DNA of 64,000 nucleotides from Bathymodiolus brooksi (taxonomy: Eukaryota > Mollusca > Bivalvia > Mytilida > Modiolidae), in NCBI GenBank assembly GCA_963680875.1, contig OY804579.1, forward strand, positions 35,077,804 to 35,141,803, written 5' to 3'. Positions 1 to 11,186 of the stretch are shown here, piece by piece. The first letter of the stretch is position 1, and each line of letters opens with the position of its first letter. The notes beneath the pieces are model-generated. The model did not search any database, was not told the origin of the DNA, and saw nothing but the letters and a program-made list of their open reading frames with translations. A program made the translations under genes and the position numbers.

Positions 1-47
1 AAAAATGTTTCGAATCGAATTTAATATAAAATTAGTTTAATTGCACT

Positions 48-337
48 TTATCCTGCAATCAGTACATTTGCGTTACAAATATGCTATACGAATAATTTTT
101 TGCTTTATTCGTACTAGACGAATAAACTTTTCGTACTATACGAATAAACTTTTCAGCCTACGAATAAACTATGTACAGCGGAGGGCGCAGACAAGTATGA
201 AACTGGTACTAATGTAACGCGGACCACGAAGAAGACACCCTTGACAACATTTATGAAAGGCGAGGAATGACGCTTGTTTCTGTCCTTTTTGTTTAAATCT
301 GACAAGTTTTCCGACTTTTTTTGACATTGCAGGATAA
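48..337 (-). mobile_element. MITE family A, copy 1
   Basis: A roughly 290-bp element bounded by TTATCCTGCAAT and its reverse complement ATTGCAGGATAA. The inside carries several copies of a CGAATAAA-type motif and a block that reappears, in either orientation, at 19,440-19,745, 19,867-20,462 and the duplicated copies near 21.3 and 21.7 kb. The two small open frames across it are not conserved as protein and I do not call them genes. Terminal repeats, small size and lack of a transposase suggest a non-autonomous DNA transposon; superfamily not determined. Confidence 0.7.
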
Positions 338-535
338 ACACAATATACGTACATTGTCGTTATTGCTCGCACAAATAAATTTTATATTTCTTCTTCTTCT
401 TCCAATTTAGGAACCGGATTCACACGTGAATGTATAAGGTTCCGCGAAAACTTTGCGCAGTGTCGGGCAACACAGCAGTCTTCTACCGACTATTTACAGG
501 TAAAACTATATACCGACAATGTACGTATATTGTAT
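338..535. mobile_element. MITE family B fragment next to MITE A
   Basis: Begins CAATATACGTACATTGTCG and ends with its near complement TACCGACAATGTACGTATATTG. The same end sequences bound intact copies at about 19,289-19,438 and 20,467-20,616. Here the interior differs and holds a short TTC run. Confidence 0.5.
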
Positions 536-766
536 ATATATTACGTGTGTAGCGTAGGGATATACTATAATGTGCATCGCTTCAAAAAAACATGGCGCCA
601 CCCACCCACGACAATAAAATAATTAAAATGCTTACCTTGAAATATTATTTTAGTTAAATTTGATCCAAGTTGAAGCGTACACGAAGCCAAATAACGTCTA
701 ATTTTTACGATTCAAACTAGAAGTCTTCATATGACGTCGACAACGAAATGGCGCGAAATACAGCGA

Positions 767-820
767 GAGTGAAATAAAAATGGTAATTTCACTAGTGAAA
801 TTATCGTTTTTATTTAACTC
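767..820. repeat. Short palindrome
   Basis: Two arms of about 25 bp meet at about 793. The left arm reads GAGTGAAATAAAAATGG and the right arm ends in the imperfect complement. It could be a small foldback element or a hairpin in a transcript. The rest of 540-1,190 shows nothing else I can name. Confidence 0.5.
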
Positions 821-1189
821 GGAAATCACGGTATTTCATCGATATCTATATAATAACCAAATCTAATGAACAGGCAATTAAAATTTAAAACTTACCTTTA
901 AAAAATCAATGATTAAATTGGCCATTTAATTTTACCTGGTAAATCGCAGAATTTACATTTTGAAAAATAAAAGTGGGTTATGCGTTTCTTTTTTTTAACA
1001 GAATGTATACATCTATGTGCAATTATATCTACATTGTCGGGAAAATATGTACGAGCTAATTCTCTTTTTTTTTTTGTGGTTCGAGTCATATGCATTTTTT
1101 AATCCACAATGTACCATTCGTCTACAAGGGCGTCTTCTGTCATGTCCACGCTATACTGTTAGCATTTGTTATCATTCAATCTACATGAG

Positions 1190-1410
1190 AGGGCCGTCGT
1201 GGCCGTGATCGTATGGTAGTTGGCTTTACAACTACATGTGCAATCAGTACCTATCACCACTAATGTTGTGAGTTCGAGCCCCGTTCATGGCGAGGTGTAC
1301 TCGATACAACATTATGTGATCAAGTTTGTTAGTGACTTGCGACATGTTGGTGGTTTTCTCCGGGTACTCCGGCTTCCTCCACAAATAAAACTGACCGCCA
1401 CGATACCATA
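1190..1410 (+). mobile_element. tRNA-derived SINE, family 1
   Basis: Starts at GGGCCGTCGTGGCCGTGATC and carries a pol III B-box-like GAGTTCGAGCCCC, followed by a middle block (GGTGGTTTTCTCCGGGTACT) that recurs in seven other copies in this window. It is truncated just before the usual 3' tail and lies in the last intron of the upstream receptor gene. Confidence 0.75.
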
Positions 1411-1455
1411 AACCTACCTACCTATCAAAGTCATTTTTTAATCTTCATTTTGTAG

Positions 1456-1720
1456 AATAATGAGGATGGCTGAAGCTGGCTTGATAGAACAATGGAAGAA
1501 TAAGTGGTGGGTTCGTTCTGAGATGTGTATGTCATCAGATAGATCTAGTTCTGCCCAGTCAATAGGATTAAACAGTATTTTGGGTCTATTCTATTTCTAC
1601 ATTTGTATCGTCGGTGTTTCATTCATATTCTTTATACTCGAGCTATTATGTCGAACCAAAGCACTAAAGCAACGACTTTCTCTGATAAGATCAAACGTCA
1701 AAGGAAAGAAAAATGTATAG
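1456..1720 (+). CDS. Terminal exon of an upstream ionotropic glutamate receptor (partial gene)
   Basis: The exon opens after a TTTTGTAG acceptor and ends at TAG (1,718-1,720). It needs two bases from the preceding exon, the same phase as the homologous last exon at 44,479. It encodes the end of lobe S2 (MAEAGLIEQWKNKWW), the second Cys of the conserved S2 disulphide (SEMC), a hydrophobic M4 ([20 protein letters not shown]) and a short basic cytoplasmic tail. It is clearly similar, by eye somewhat over half identical, to the downstream gene's last exon, with diverged tails. The preceding exon should be about 1 kb or more upstream and was not found in the window. This is therefore the 3' end of a tandem paralogue in the same orientation. 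Confidence 0.85.
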
Positions 1721-1722
1721 AA

Positions 1723-3257
1723 AAGTGTGTCTAACCCAAAAACTGTTACAACGTAAAGTGTCTGTAACCCATAAACTGCTACAAACGCAATTAAAGTGTC
1801 TCTAACCCAGAAACTGTTACAGCATAAAGTGTCTCTAACCCAAAAACTGCAACAGCGTAAAGTGTTTCTATTCCAGAAACTGTTACAACGTAAAGTATCT
1901 CTAACCCAGAAACTGTTACAACGTAAAGTGTCTCTAACTCAGAAACTGTTACAATTAAAGTGTCTCTATCCCAGAAACTGTTATAACGTAACGTGTCTCT
2001 ATCCCAGAAACTGCTATAGCGTAAAGTGTCTCTATCCCAGAAAATGTTATAACGTAAAGTGTCTCTTATCCCAGAAACTGTTACAACGTACAGTATTTGT
2101 AACCCAGAAACTGTTGCAACATAAAGTGTCTCTAACCCATAAACTGTTATAACGTAAAGTGTCTCTAACCCAGAAACTGTTACTCCGTAAAGTGTCTCTA
2201 TCCCAGAAACTGTTACAACGTAAAGTGTCTCTATCCCATAAACGGTTACAGCGTAAAGTGTCTCTAGCCCAGAAACTGTTACAACGTAAAGTGTCTCTAG
2301 CCCAGAAACTGTTACAACGTAAAGTGTCTCTAACCCAGAAACTGTTACAACGTAAAGTGTCTCTAACCCAGAAACTGTTACAACGTACAGTATCTCTAAC
2401 CCAGAAACTGTTACAACGGAAAGTGTCTCTAACCCAGAAACTGTTACAACGTAAAGTGTCTCTAACCCAGAAACTGTTACAACGTAAAGTGTCTCTATCC
2501 CAGAAACTGTTACAACGTAAATTGTCTCTGTCCCAGAAACTGTTACAACGTAAAGTGTCTCTAACCCAGAAACTGTTATAACGTAAATTGTCTCTATCCC
2601 AGAAACTGTTACAACGTAAAGTGTCTCTATCCCAGAAACTGTTACAACGTAAAGTGTCTCTATCCCAGAAAATGTTACAACGTAAAGTGTCTCTATCCCA
2701 TAAGCTGTTACAGCGTAAAGTGTCTCTAGCTCAGAAACTGTTAAAACGTAAAGTGTCTCTAACCCAGAAACTGTTACAACGTAAAGTGTCTCTAACCCAG
2801 AAACTGTTACAACGTTAAGTGTCTCTAACCCAGAAACTGTTACAATTTACAGTATCTCTAACCCAGAAACTGTTACAACGGAAAGTGTCTCTAACCCAGA
2901 AACTGTTACAACGTAAAGTGTCTCTATCCAAGAAACTGTTACAACGTAAAGTGTCTCTAACCCAGAAACTGCTATAAAGTAAATTGTCTCTATCCCAGAA
3001 ACTGTTACAACGTAAAGTGTCTCTATCCCAGAAACTGTTACAACGTGCAGTTTCTCTAACCCAGAAATTGTTACAGCATAAAGTGTCTCTAACCCAGAAA
3101 CTGTTACAACGTAAAGTGTCTCTATCCCAGAAACTGTTACAACGTAGAGTGTCTCTAACCCATAAATTGTTATAGCGGAAAGTGTGTCTATCCAAGAAAC
3201 TGTTATAACGTAAAGTGTCTCTAACCCAGAAACTGTTACAACGTAAAGTGTTTCTAA
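1723..3257 (+). repeat. 33-bp minisatellite, about 46 copies
   Basis: The unit is AAAGTGTCTCTAACCCAGAA followed by ACTGTTACAACGT, period 33, with scattered substitutions such as ATCCCA and AACCCA. It starts 2 bp after the stop codon of the upstream receptor exon, so it would lie in that gene's 3' UTR. Because 33 is a multiple of 3, long frames of 11-residue repeats are open on both strands; these are not considered genes. Confidence 0.95.
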
Positions 3258-4230
3258 ATTTAGAGTATAATTACCATCTTAATATTGTTACTTACTGCAT
3301 CTATGTAATCAAATGGACCACTGCAAGCTAACGTTGCACTTTTTAAGGGATATTGTGTAAATGACCAGTAAATGATATGTTGTAATATATAGATGAATGA
3401 TATGTTTAAACTTGGTGCATTATGGGGTCTAAACAATAGGTAACTTTCACTGGTCTATTATGATCGGTTATAGAAATACAGGCTCATACATACCCAAAAA
3501 AAATCCCAAAAATGCCTGTAACGAGTGGCCACTTCATATTGTTTTCCCCTTTTTTAAAGGTGTGATACATTTTTCTATTAGGAATAACAAAGTTAAAACC
3601 AGCTTCAGTTTATAAAGAATTTTCTCTAGATTCTGTTGGTATATAACATGTAGCACATAAAACCCATGCTGTCCCATACGCGAACCATATTTCCATGAAA
3701 AGTACATACTTGATATATAAGATCTTACCTTTAACTTGAATGGTATCAAGGTACTTCTAAGTATAAATAACTTTGTTTTTGATTATCACTAATTAACGTA
3801 GTACTAACAAGACATCAAAGTCAATCTGAAAGTCCCATGCGTAAGACTTTTTTGTCCCATACGTAAGATAGAAAATTTAAATTCCTTTACTGACTTGCAT
3901 TCTTTGATCATTACATCCCTAAAACATTGATGTCTACATAAACATAGGTTTAACTCCTTATATCCATCCAAAAAGTGGTTTATAGAGATACAAGAGTGTT
4001 TTACTCTTTCTTCCCAAACTTAACAAAATATTTCCATTTTGTCAAGAATAAGCAAATTAAACAGTCACATTTGTAAAAAAGTAGAAAACTAAAAAAAAAC
4101 AAGAATACATTTCATTACTTTCTAAATTAAATGTAAATGAAATCCACAACAAAATAAATATTACAAACGTCCCATACGTAAGATGTTGGGGTTATACTAT
4201 GTTCCTATATGTGATATTTAATATCATGTT
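3258..4230. other. Intergenic, AT-rich
   Basis: No gene seen. The motif GTCCCATACGTAAGA or close variants occurs at about 3,670, 3,830, 3,850 and 4,168, foreshadowing the reverse-oriented copies in the next interval. No splice-bounded coding segment was recognised. Confidence 0.5.
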
Positions 4231-4945
4231 TTTCATAGTTAAATCAGCTTAGTCATTCTAAAATTTGTTGTTGTTTTTGTTTTTATTTTGCAAGTAACAA
4301 GAATTGATATTTGTATTTGCTTCTTTTTTGGAAAAAGAATAGCTGTCTGGTTATCCAATGCTGATTGTTTCATATAAAATTAACTTAAAAGGTCTAATTT
4401 ACTATTTCTACCATCTTACTACTCTGAAACACTTGGAAGATTTAAATATGATGTTTCTGCATAATTTAGTTTTACTTCTAAATATAGGTTATAAAATCTT
4501 ACGTATGGAACATAATTGTAAAAAGTATTATTTTATCCTTATAAGACTGAGTAAAATGCTACAATTTTAATTCTGAACACTGTACAAAATGTAGACTTCA
4601 TAATGTAATCAGCTTATTCAGTCAAAAATGTGTTTATTTTTTTGCAAGAAACTGGATTTAATTATATGTGTGTTTTTTCTTTTAAGGAAAAAAAAGACTT
4701 ATTTTGGTGATTCTTTCTGATCATTTTTATATCAAATTTATGTAAAAGGTTTAGTTTACAATTTTCATCACCTTATTTCTTTGAAACAATTGGAAGATTT
4801 TAATATAGAATGTCATTGTTTCATTTCATTTTACTAAGCATGGTCAATTTAATCTTACGTATGGGACAAGAATATGGGAAATAGAACATTTTAAAAATAG
4901 TCTATTGGGAATTTTATATAGCAAATATCTTGCTAATTATTTTCA
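4231..4945. repeat. Diverged tandem duplication, about 357-365 bp unit
   Basis: Blocks at about 4,241-4,590 and 4,607-4,945 align with an offset of 356-365 bp. Matching landmarks are AATCAGCTTA (4,242 and 4,607), TGGAAGATTT (near 4,434 and 4,791) and CTTACGTATGG (near 4,499 and 4,855). The copies are diverged and carry indels, so the duplication is old. Confidence 0.65.
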
Positions 4946-5540
4946 TTGGTTAAAAGAATAGTAAAATTTTATAATCACTATGTTAAATGAAGAATAACTT
5001 AGCTTGTGTGATTTTTAAAGAGAAAAAATCAATTTTTTTTGCAATTATTTTGAGGCAGCTTGAGAAAAAAAAATGGGAAAATTATAAAAAGATATCTCAC
5101 CAGAAAGCACTGGTTGTTCTATAGTTTCGAAAGCCAACTAGTTCTGATTTCAAAATATAATAAAACAATTGATAAAGTCTTTAGAGAAAAAAAATATTAA
5201 TAATTATAAGTGGTTGTCCCATACGTACAGATTATTTGACAGCATTATCTTTAAATACATTTTTTCAATCAAAATAATGGAAACTATCCCTGATCAGTAG
5301 GAATCTTGTAGATATGATATTTGTGCTAAAAAATAATTAAATTTGGAGTGATTATAGGAGTTTAATTTTTCACCCTCCGTGGCCACTAAAAGTGCAACCT
5401 TAGCTTGCAGTAGTCCAAATGCATATATGTATTGGCAATCATTAATTAGACAGTCTTTTGTTTTTCCGGGTAACATAAGATAAACGAAGAACGTATATAT
5501 TTTAATTGAACACTATATAACACAAAGGTAAGAAGAATTT
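4946..5540. other. Intergenic, AT-rich
   Basis: No gene recognised. A further TCCCATACGTA motif lies near 5,218, related to those at 3.7-4.9 kb. Confidence 0.5.
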
Positions 5541-5690
5541 GAAGATGCCAAAGGGAGGTAATCAGAATCTGTATATCAAAGAAGAACAGACAACACAATG
5601 GTCAAAAGAAAAAGTACTAAAGGACAAACAACGATCTACATAACATACACATAAAACTAAAGATCGATGTTAAAGGGAAGAGTACACAAT
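5541..5690 (+). mobile_element. Dispersed repeat E, copy 1
   Basis: The stretch GGTAATCAGAATCTGTATA, then CAGACAACACAATGGTCAAA, then GGACAAACAACGATCTACA matches, in order, copies at 17,905-18,800 and 41,373-41,500. Here the GACAACACAATG segment occurs once. At 17.95 kb the same segment is expanded about 21-fold. Confidence 0.7.
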
Positions 5691-6077
5691 AATCACAGTC
5701 TGGACATTACATTTATTGATTGATTGTTGTTTTACCTCAACTGATCAGTATTTTAACTATATACGTGACTGTGGGTTTACAATAAAAAAAAACTCGTTGA
5801 AGTAAACAGGTGTCACAGGGATAAGTCTATAGGGATTTATATTACCACAGGGGAAAATATAATATATATATATGATATGGTCATAAACATTTACCTTGAA
5901 ACGGGCTACTAACGACCACTACTAACACGCTATTGTTCATTAGGACCCGGATGGAAGTTATGTTTACGTACAAGTAGGATGACATTCTCCCGGAAATTAC
6001 AAACGGCAACAGTGAAGAACACAAATAATAGAAAAATAACAAAAGATAGGACAATATAAACTCGGACAAAACACAAA

Positions 6078-6530
6078 AAGGTAGTGTTCTAAATGATACG
6101 TCAGCGACAAAACACAAGAGGGTAGTGTTCTAAATGATACGTCAGCGACAAAACACAAAAAGGTAGTGTTCTAAATGATACGTCAGCGACAAAACACAAA
6201 AAGGTAGTGTTCTAAATGATACGTCAGCGACAAGCACAAAAAGGTAGTGTTCTAAATGATACGTCAGCGACAAAACACAAAAGGTAGTGTTCTAAATGAT
6301 ACGTCAGCGACAAAACACAAAAAGGTAGTGTTCTAAATGATACGTCAGCGACAAAACACAAAAAGGTAGTGTTCTAAATGATACGTCCGCGATATTAAGT
6401 AGTGTTCTAAATGATACGTCAGCGATATTAAGTAGTGTTCTAAATGATACGTCCGCGATATTAAGTAGTGTTCTAAATGATACGTCCGCGATATTAAGTA
6501 GTGTTCTAAATGATACGTCCGCGATATTAC
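6078..6530 (+). repeat. Minisatellite with 41-bp and 33-bp unit types
   Basis: All units share a core of GTAGTGTTCTAAATGATACG followed by TC(A/C)GCGA. Units before about 6,365 add AAAACACAAAAAG (41 bp, occasionally 1-2 bp shorter). Units after that add TATTAA instead (33 bp). The type switch is abrupt and happens once. Confidence 0.9.
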
Positions 6531-6828
6531 TGTGAGTATTTCAAACAAGGAAATCTATGATGACGGTCATAAAGCATTTTAAGTTGGTGGGTGAGAAGAA
6601 GAGATTGAAGATACCAAAGGGGTAATCAGAATAAGTTTAGGAAGTTGGCATTTCTAACCAAATAAAGTACTGACAGATGTAGTCCCATAATATTCCTGGT
6701 TTGGAAAGTCCTGATAGATGTAGATGTAGGCCTTCGTTGTTGAAAGTCTTGGCAGGTGTAGACCCCTGTTGTAGAAAGTACTGAAAGATGTAGGACCATG
6801 TTGTAAAAAGTATTATACTGTCATTGCT

Positions 6829-7172
6829 ACTTGATTGATTGTTGTTGTTTAACGCTTACTCGGCAGTTTTTCAGCTATATCATGACGAGAACAAGTTAAT
6901 TTTCAATGAGATGATGATGTGGTCCGTTTTATACTAGAACAACACGCTTAGTTTGATTTTTATACTGCTAGCTCACTGAAACAACAGTCCGCGGATAGAC
7001 ATGTCACACCACTCGGACACATTATCTTGATTCCGAGCCAACCAGTCTTTGTTCTTTCTCCCTAATGCTGCGTGTTCTGCGGAGAAACAACAAATACCAA
7101 TTTCCGGGGCTCGAACCCACAACCTAGCACACTCGAGACGAGCACGCTAACCAGAACACCATTGATGTGGTC
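6829..7172 (-). mobile_element. tRNA-derived SINE, family 2
   Basis: Read on the - strand, the 5' end resembles a tRNA: GTGTTCTGGTTAGCGTGC (A box region) followed by GGTTGTGGGTTCGAGCCCC (B box region). A unique body and a 3' end near GTTTAACAACAACAATC follow. Related copies are at 36.3-36.6 kb and 43.7-44.0 kb, with a partial copy at 39.2-39.5 kb. Confidence 0.75.
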
Positions 7173-7179
7173 AACTGAC

Positions 7180-9435
7180 ATTAAAGTTATCAATTGACAA
7201 AATGTACCACTATCAAGTATGAAAAAACAAAAACAAAACAAAAACACAAAATAAAACATGCATCAAGAGAGAAAATATTATTTGATTAAACACATAGCAT
7301 ATATACACTTATTTTATAAAGATAGTAATCGGGTTAGATAAGAGTTATCCCCCTTTTAGCAATAAATTTCCGGTGATTTGTGGGAGAATATCATGGTTAT
7401 GCTAGTTAACATTTATTATGCATGTGTATTTTAACTAGTGGAAGCTTCATTAAGGCAAAGGTTAATTGAATAATGAATAAAAATTAAATTGATAAAAGAT
7501 TACTATTTGTATTGATAGAAACAAAAGGTTTTCAGTCATTTCACATTCACTGATTCAGATTACTCTTAAAAACCCAGCGTTCATTTATAAATCGTTTTCT
7601 GTATCTACTTGAATGTACACATACTTGGTGATAGAGCCGAAAATTATTTTTTTCATTAAACATTTGGAAAGGAGTACATGTATCATTATAGGCGCATGGC
7701 TTGTAAAATGGAATGTAAAGTCTACATGTAGAAAGAAGAAAAAACTAAAAGAAATAGTGTGTGCATTATTGTATATTGTCAAAAAAAAATCATATCCTAA
7801 AGACAAATGATCAAATCTTTGATGGTCTCTAGCATGATTTATATAGAAGTGCCATTTACACCCCTAGATAGCTCTACCTACTATGAAAATAATTTAACAG
7901 CCAGAAAATAAAGAAAGATTTAATTAATTCTCCCTCAGGCAAGAGGCCAGACTATATTAAATATGAATCCTTCCTCTTTTTTATATTTATTCTCAAAATG
8001 TTCTCCCTGGAAATTGTTACACTGACAATTTCTTCAAAGGAAATTACACATACAGCATTATAAATGCGTAAAGAAAAAGGTCTCTTAGATGATGGCTTTT
8101 CATCGAGACTGTATATTAAATGGCAGGTATTTAAGGGATTTCTCTGATGCATTATACATGTTTGACACCAAATAGACCCAGTACTCCAGAATACGCTACA
8201 AGTAATGTCTTGTAATATACTTTAAAACGCATGAATTTAATTATCTCTTTAATCATGCATAATTTGAAATATTTCTAAAATGTAATCTTTTTCTATAGAA
8301 AATAATTTCTTTCAAGATCTTTCAAATGGAAAGAAATTTCAAGTGTATCACTTAATCAACATGCCATCATCAAATGTTTTACTTTAAAAATTGAATTATG
8401 AACTTCTAAATGAAACCTTTCTTAGACACCCAAAATGGGCTAGATCAGGCCACTAGTGAATTGAGAAAAATATTGTATGATCCAACAGAAAAAAATCACC
8501 CACACTTAAAAGAAAATTTAGTAAAAGGAAAAACCAGAAACAAAATAAGCAAAAAATGGTCAGGTAATAAAGTTTATGTTTATTCACAAAATCAATAGAT
8601 AAAGTTAAAAAGAGTTGAGACAAAACCTTGTTACAACATTTTTTCTACTTAAATATTTCAGGAAAATTATCAAACAGAAAAATATTAATTTAAGTAAGTA
8701 CATTATTCTGTATCAGCAGACAAAAATCCTCAGAAATATTGGTAAATATTGAACTCCATTAAATCCTAGAAAAATCTAGATGAGGATAATGACCTAACTG
8801 AAATATCTAAAGACTTTTGGTGTCTGTATTATTGTCTGTCTTGGAATGCCGGGTGTTGTTAACATTTTTTTATGAATTGCTTGTATTTTGTCAACAACAT
8901 GCCTGTGGAAAACATTTTATTTTATTAATGAGTATCACTAGCAGTATGATACCCATAATCCCCATCCACTCCCCCCCCCCCTTGTGTGTTGTTAACTGGT
9001 AACATAACAAGTGCGTGGATTGAACACCCGCTAGAGAGATGTTGCTTTTTTGTCTGTCCGCGAAATATTTCCTTTTCATTTTCGAATATGCCAATATTGG
9101 ATGGGAGGGAGAGATAGGGTTTGGGGCAATTTAAAATATTGCCGTGTATAGTACCAATATATTTAATGCAGTTTTATTCTCGAAACATCACGAACTTGTC
9201 GCTATCTACAGATGTTTATAGGCCAATCATGTATTGAAATATGCCCTTTCCCGTGCTTATTGGATTTCATACACAAATTCATTACACTGCACAACATAGA
9301 AAGAAAGAAAAATGTGGCGTTGTTTTGAAAGAAAAATATACTAAAGACTTAAATAAATCTCTACAACAACAAAAATATCCCCAAGCAGTTTATTTAACTG
9401 ATCTACACATTCCTCGACACCGTTTTCATGTTCCG
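7180..9435. other. Intergenic, AT-rich, no gene recognised
   Basis: Only short unsupported open frames are present and none has recognisable domains. A run of cytosines sits near 8,971-8,981. Confidence 0.5.
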
Positions 9436-9630
9436 TTGCACCCTCCTGCATCGTTGATACACCCGTTGCACCCTCCTGCATCGTTGATACACCCGTTGCA
9501 TCCCCTGAGTCGTTGATGCATCCTTTGCACCGCCTGTGTCGTTGATACATCCGTTGGATCCCCCTTTTTTGAGTCGCTGATGCATCCGTTGCACCCCCAT
9601 TTTTTGCATCGTTGATACACCCTTTGCACC
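9436..9630 (+). repeat. 30-bp minisatellite, about 6 imperfect copies
   Basis: The unit is CCGTTGCACCCTCCTGCATC plus GTTGATACAC, with variants carrying CCCC or TTTTTTG inserts. The unit contains no stop on the reverse strand, which explains several small open frames there. Confidence 0.85.
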
Positions 9631-9684
9631 CCTTGACTGTCTATCTTTTCTTCATCTATTAGTTGCTCGCCAATTGAGAAGGTA

Positions 9685-9948
9685 TGTCGTGGTCGTGATC
9701 CTATGGTAGTTGGAATTACAACTACCTATGCTATCAGTGCCTATCACCACTAAAGTTGTGAGTTAGAACCCCACCCAGGCGAGATGTACTCGATGCAACA
9801 TTATGTGATAAAGTTTGTGAGTGACTTGCGGGAGGTCGGTGGTTCTCTCCGTGTTTTGCGGTTTCCTCCACCAATAAAACTAATCGCAACGATATAGCTG
9901 AAATGTTGTTGAAAGTGACGTTAAACACCATAACCCTAACCCTAACCC
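9685..9948 (+). mobile_element. tRNA-derived SINE, family 1, near full length
   Basis: Runs from GTCGTGGTCGTGATCCTATG through a damaged B box (GAGTTAGAACCCC) and the shared middle block to a 3' end GTTAAACACCATAACCCTAA. The CCCTAA-like tail is three units of the SINE tail and not a telomere. Confidence 0.8.
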
Positions 9949-9949
9949 A

Positions 9950-10398
9950 ATTGAGAAAATAACAATTGTTTTCCAGGCTTCGAGCTTCAATATCTAACAG
10001 TTTGCTATAATAAAAGTTTTTACTCTCAGTTTTCGTAGATTCAATGCCACTTGTGATTTTATGTAATTTTTGTTTTAAGCTCATCGTGTGCAACTTGATA
10101 CAGACTGAGAGTTATGTCCGAACGCATCAAGCTTCTGTTTACAACTATTATTTCTATATCGACTGACTTAAATGTTCTGTCCATATGATCCAAGTTTTGC
10201 TACCTTAGTCTCTATGTTATAAAGTGTCCTTCAATACAGATTATATCCTTGCTGACACAGGTGGCGGAAAATGGGAAGGGTGGTATGTGAATGGGTTCCA
10301 ACTTTGATAAGACATACTTGCGTACTTGGCATACTTTTCATTTGTGTGTTGTGGAAACTGTTATTTATATAATTAGACAGATATGAGTATAATTACCA
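9950..10398. other. Intergenic, nothing recognised
   Basis: No repeat, splice-bounded coding segment or RNA-like fold was identified. Confidence 0.4.
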
Positions 10399-10487
10399 AC
10401 GGTTCTCGCCTGATCACCGAAGCTAAATGCCATTGAACTAGTTAGTACCTGGGTGGATGACCGCCTTGGAATTACTCGCATTGTAAA
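10399..10487 (+). pseudogene. 5S rRNA-like relic
   Basis: The 3' two thirds of an animal 5S rRNA can be followed: TCTCGCCTGATCACCGAAGC, then TAAATGCCATT, then GTTAGTACCTGGGTGGATGA, then CCGCCTTGGAATTACTCGCA. The internal promoter regions (box A near GAAGCTAAAT, box C near GGATGACCGCCT) are recognisable but substituted, and the first 30 or so bases do not match. It may be a solitary 5S pseudogene or the head of a 5S-derived SINE (SINE3 type). No repeat tail was identified to decide. Confidence 0.7.
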
Positions 10488-11186
10488 CACTGTTTCATTC
10501 GTTTTTGCCACCTACTTCTATAAGAAGAAAAATAAAAAATTATAATTACAGTTACAAGATTTGGAGAAATGAACTAAAATGCATAGTTTTCTGTGAAGTA
10601 TTTTGAAAATCTGCCCCTTTCCCCCTTTTTATTTGGGAGGGACATTGTATTCTACCCCTTTTGATTACCACTGTGGCATCTTCAAACTTTTATATCACAG
10701 GATTCTCACAAAAAGACGATGTTGCACGAATCTTACAGGTAGAGTAAAACAACCACGTACAATTGGAAACAAGCATGTCTGATCCTCGTTAATTAACAAT
10801 AACTTAATCCTTAATCAATAATAAAAACAAATTGTTATACTGCATCAAAGTAATAAAATTTGGATTTCCATGGCAATGAGTGTAATGATGATAGCTACAT
10901 ATCTTAACAATTTTACTTCGGAACTAATACAGAATGATTTTTAATTTAATTAAAGGTACCTCTTGTAGTTTGTTGAATCAACCGTAAGGCCTACTTATCA
11001 AAAAAGACAGACATGATAACAAAATTCGTCAATCAGTATTTTACAGATATTAACATTCCAGTTATAGAGGGTTCCTTCTAATATGAAAGCTACTGAAATT
11101 AGTGGTAAAGTCGAAGTCATCACTTTAACGTGTTGTTGTCGTCATCATGATTTGGTTAACAGTTTCGGAATGTATCTAAAAATCTA
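10488..11186. other. Intergenic, nothing recognised
   Basis: AT-rich sequence without a supported gene or repeat. Confidence 0.4.

Noticed and set aside
9925..9950. CCCTAA repeats as a telomere or interstitial telomere
   Set aside because: Only about three units at the 3' end of a SINE, whose tail explains them.
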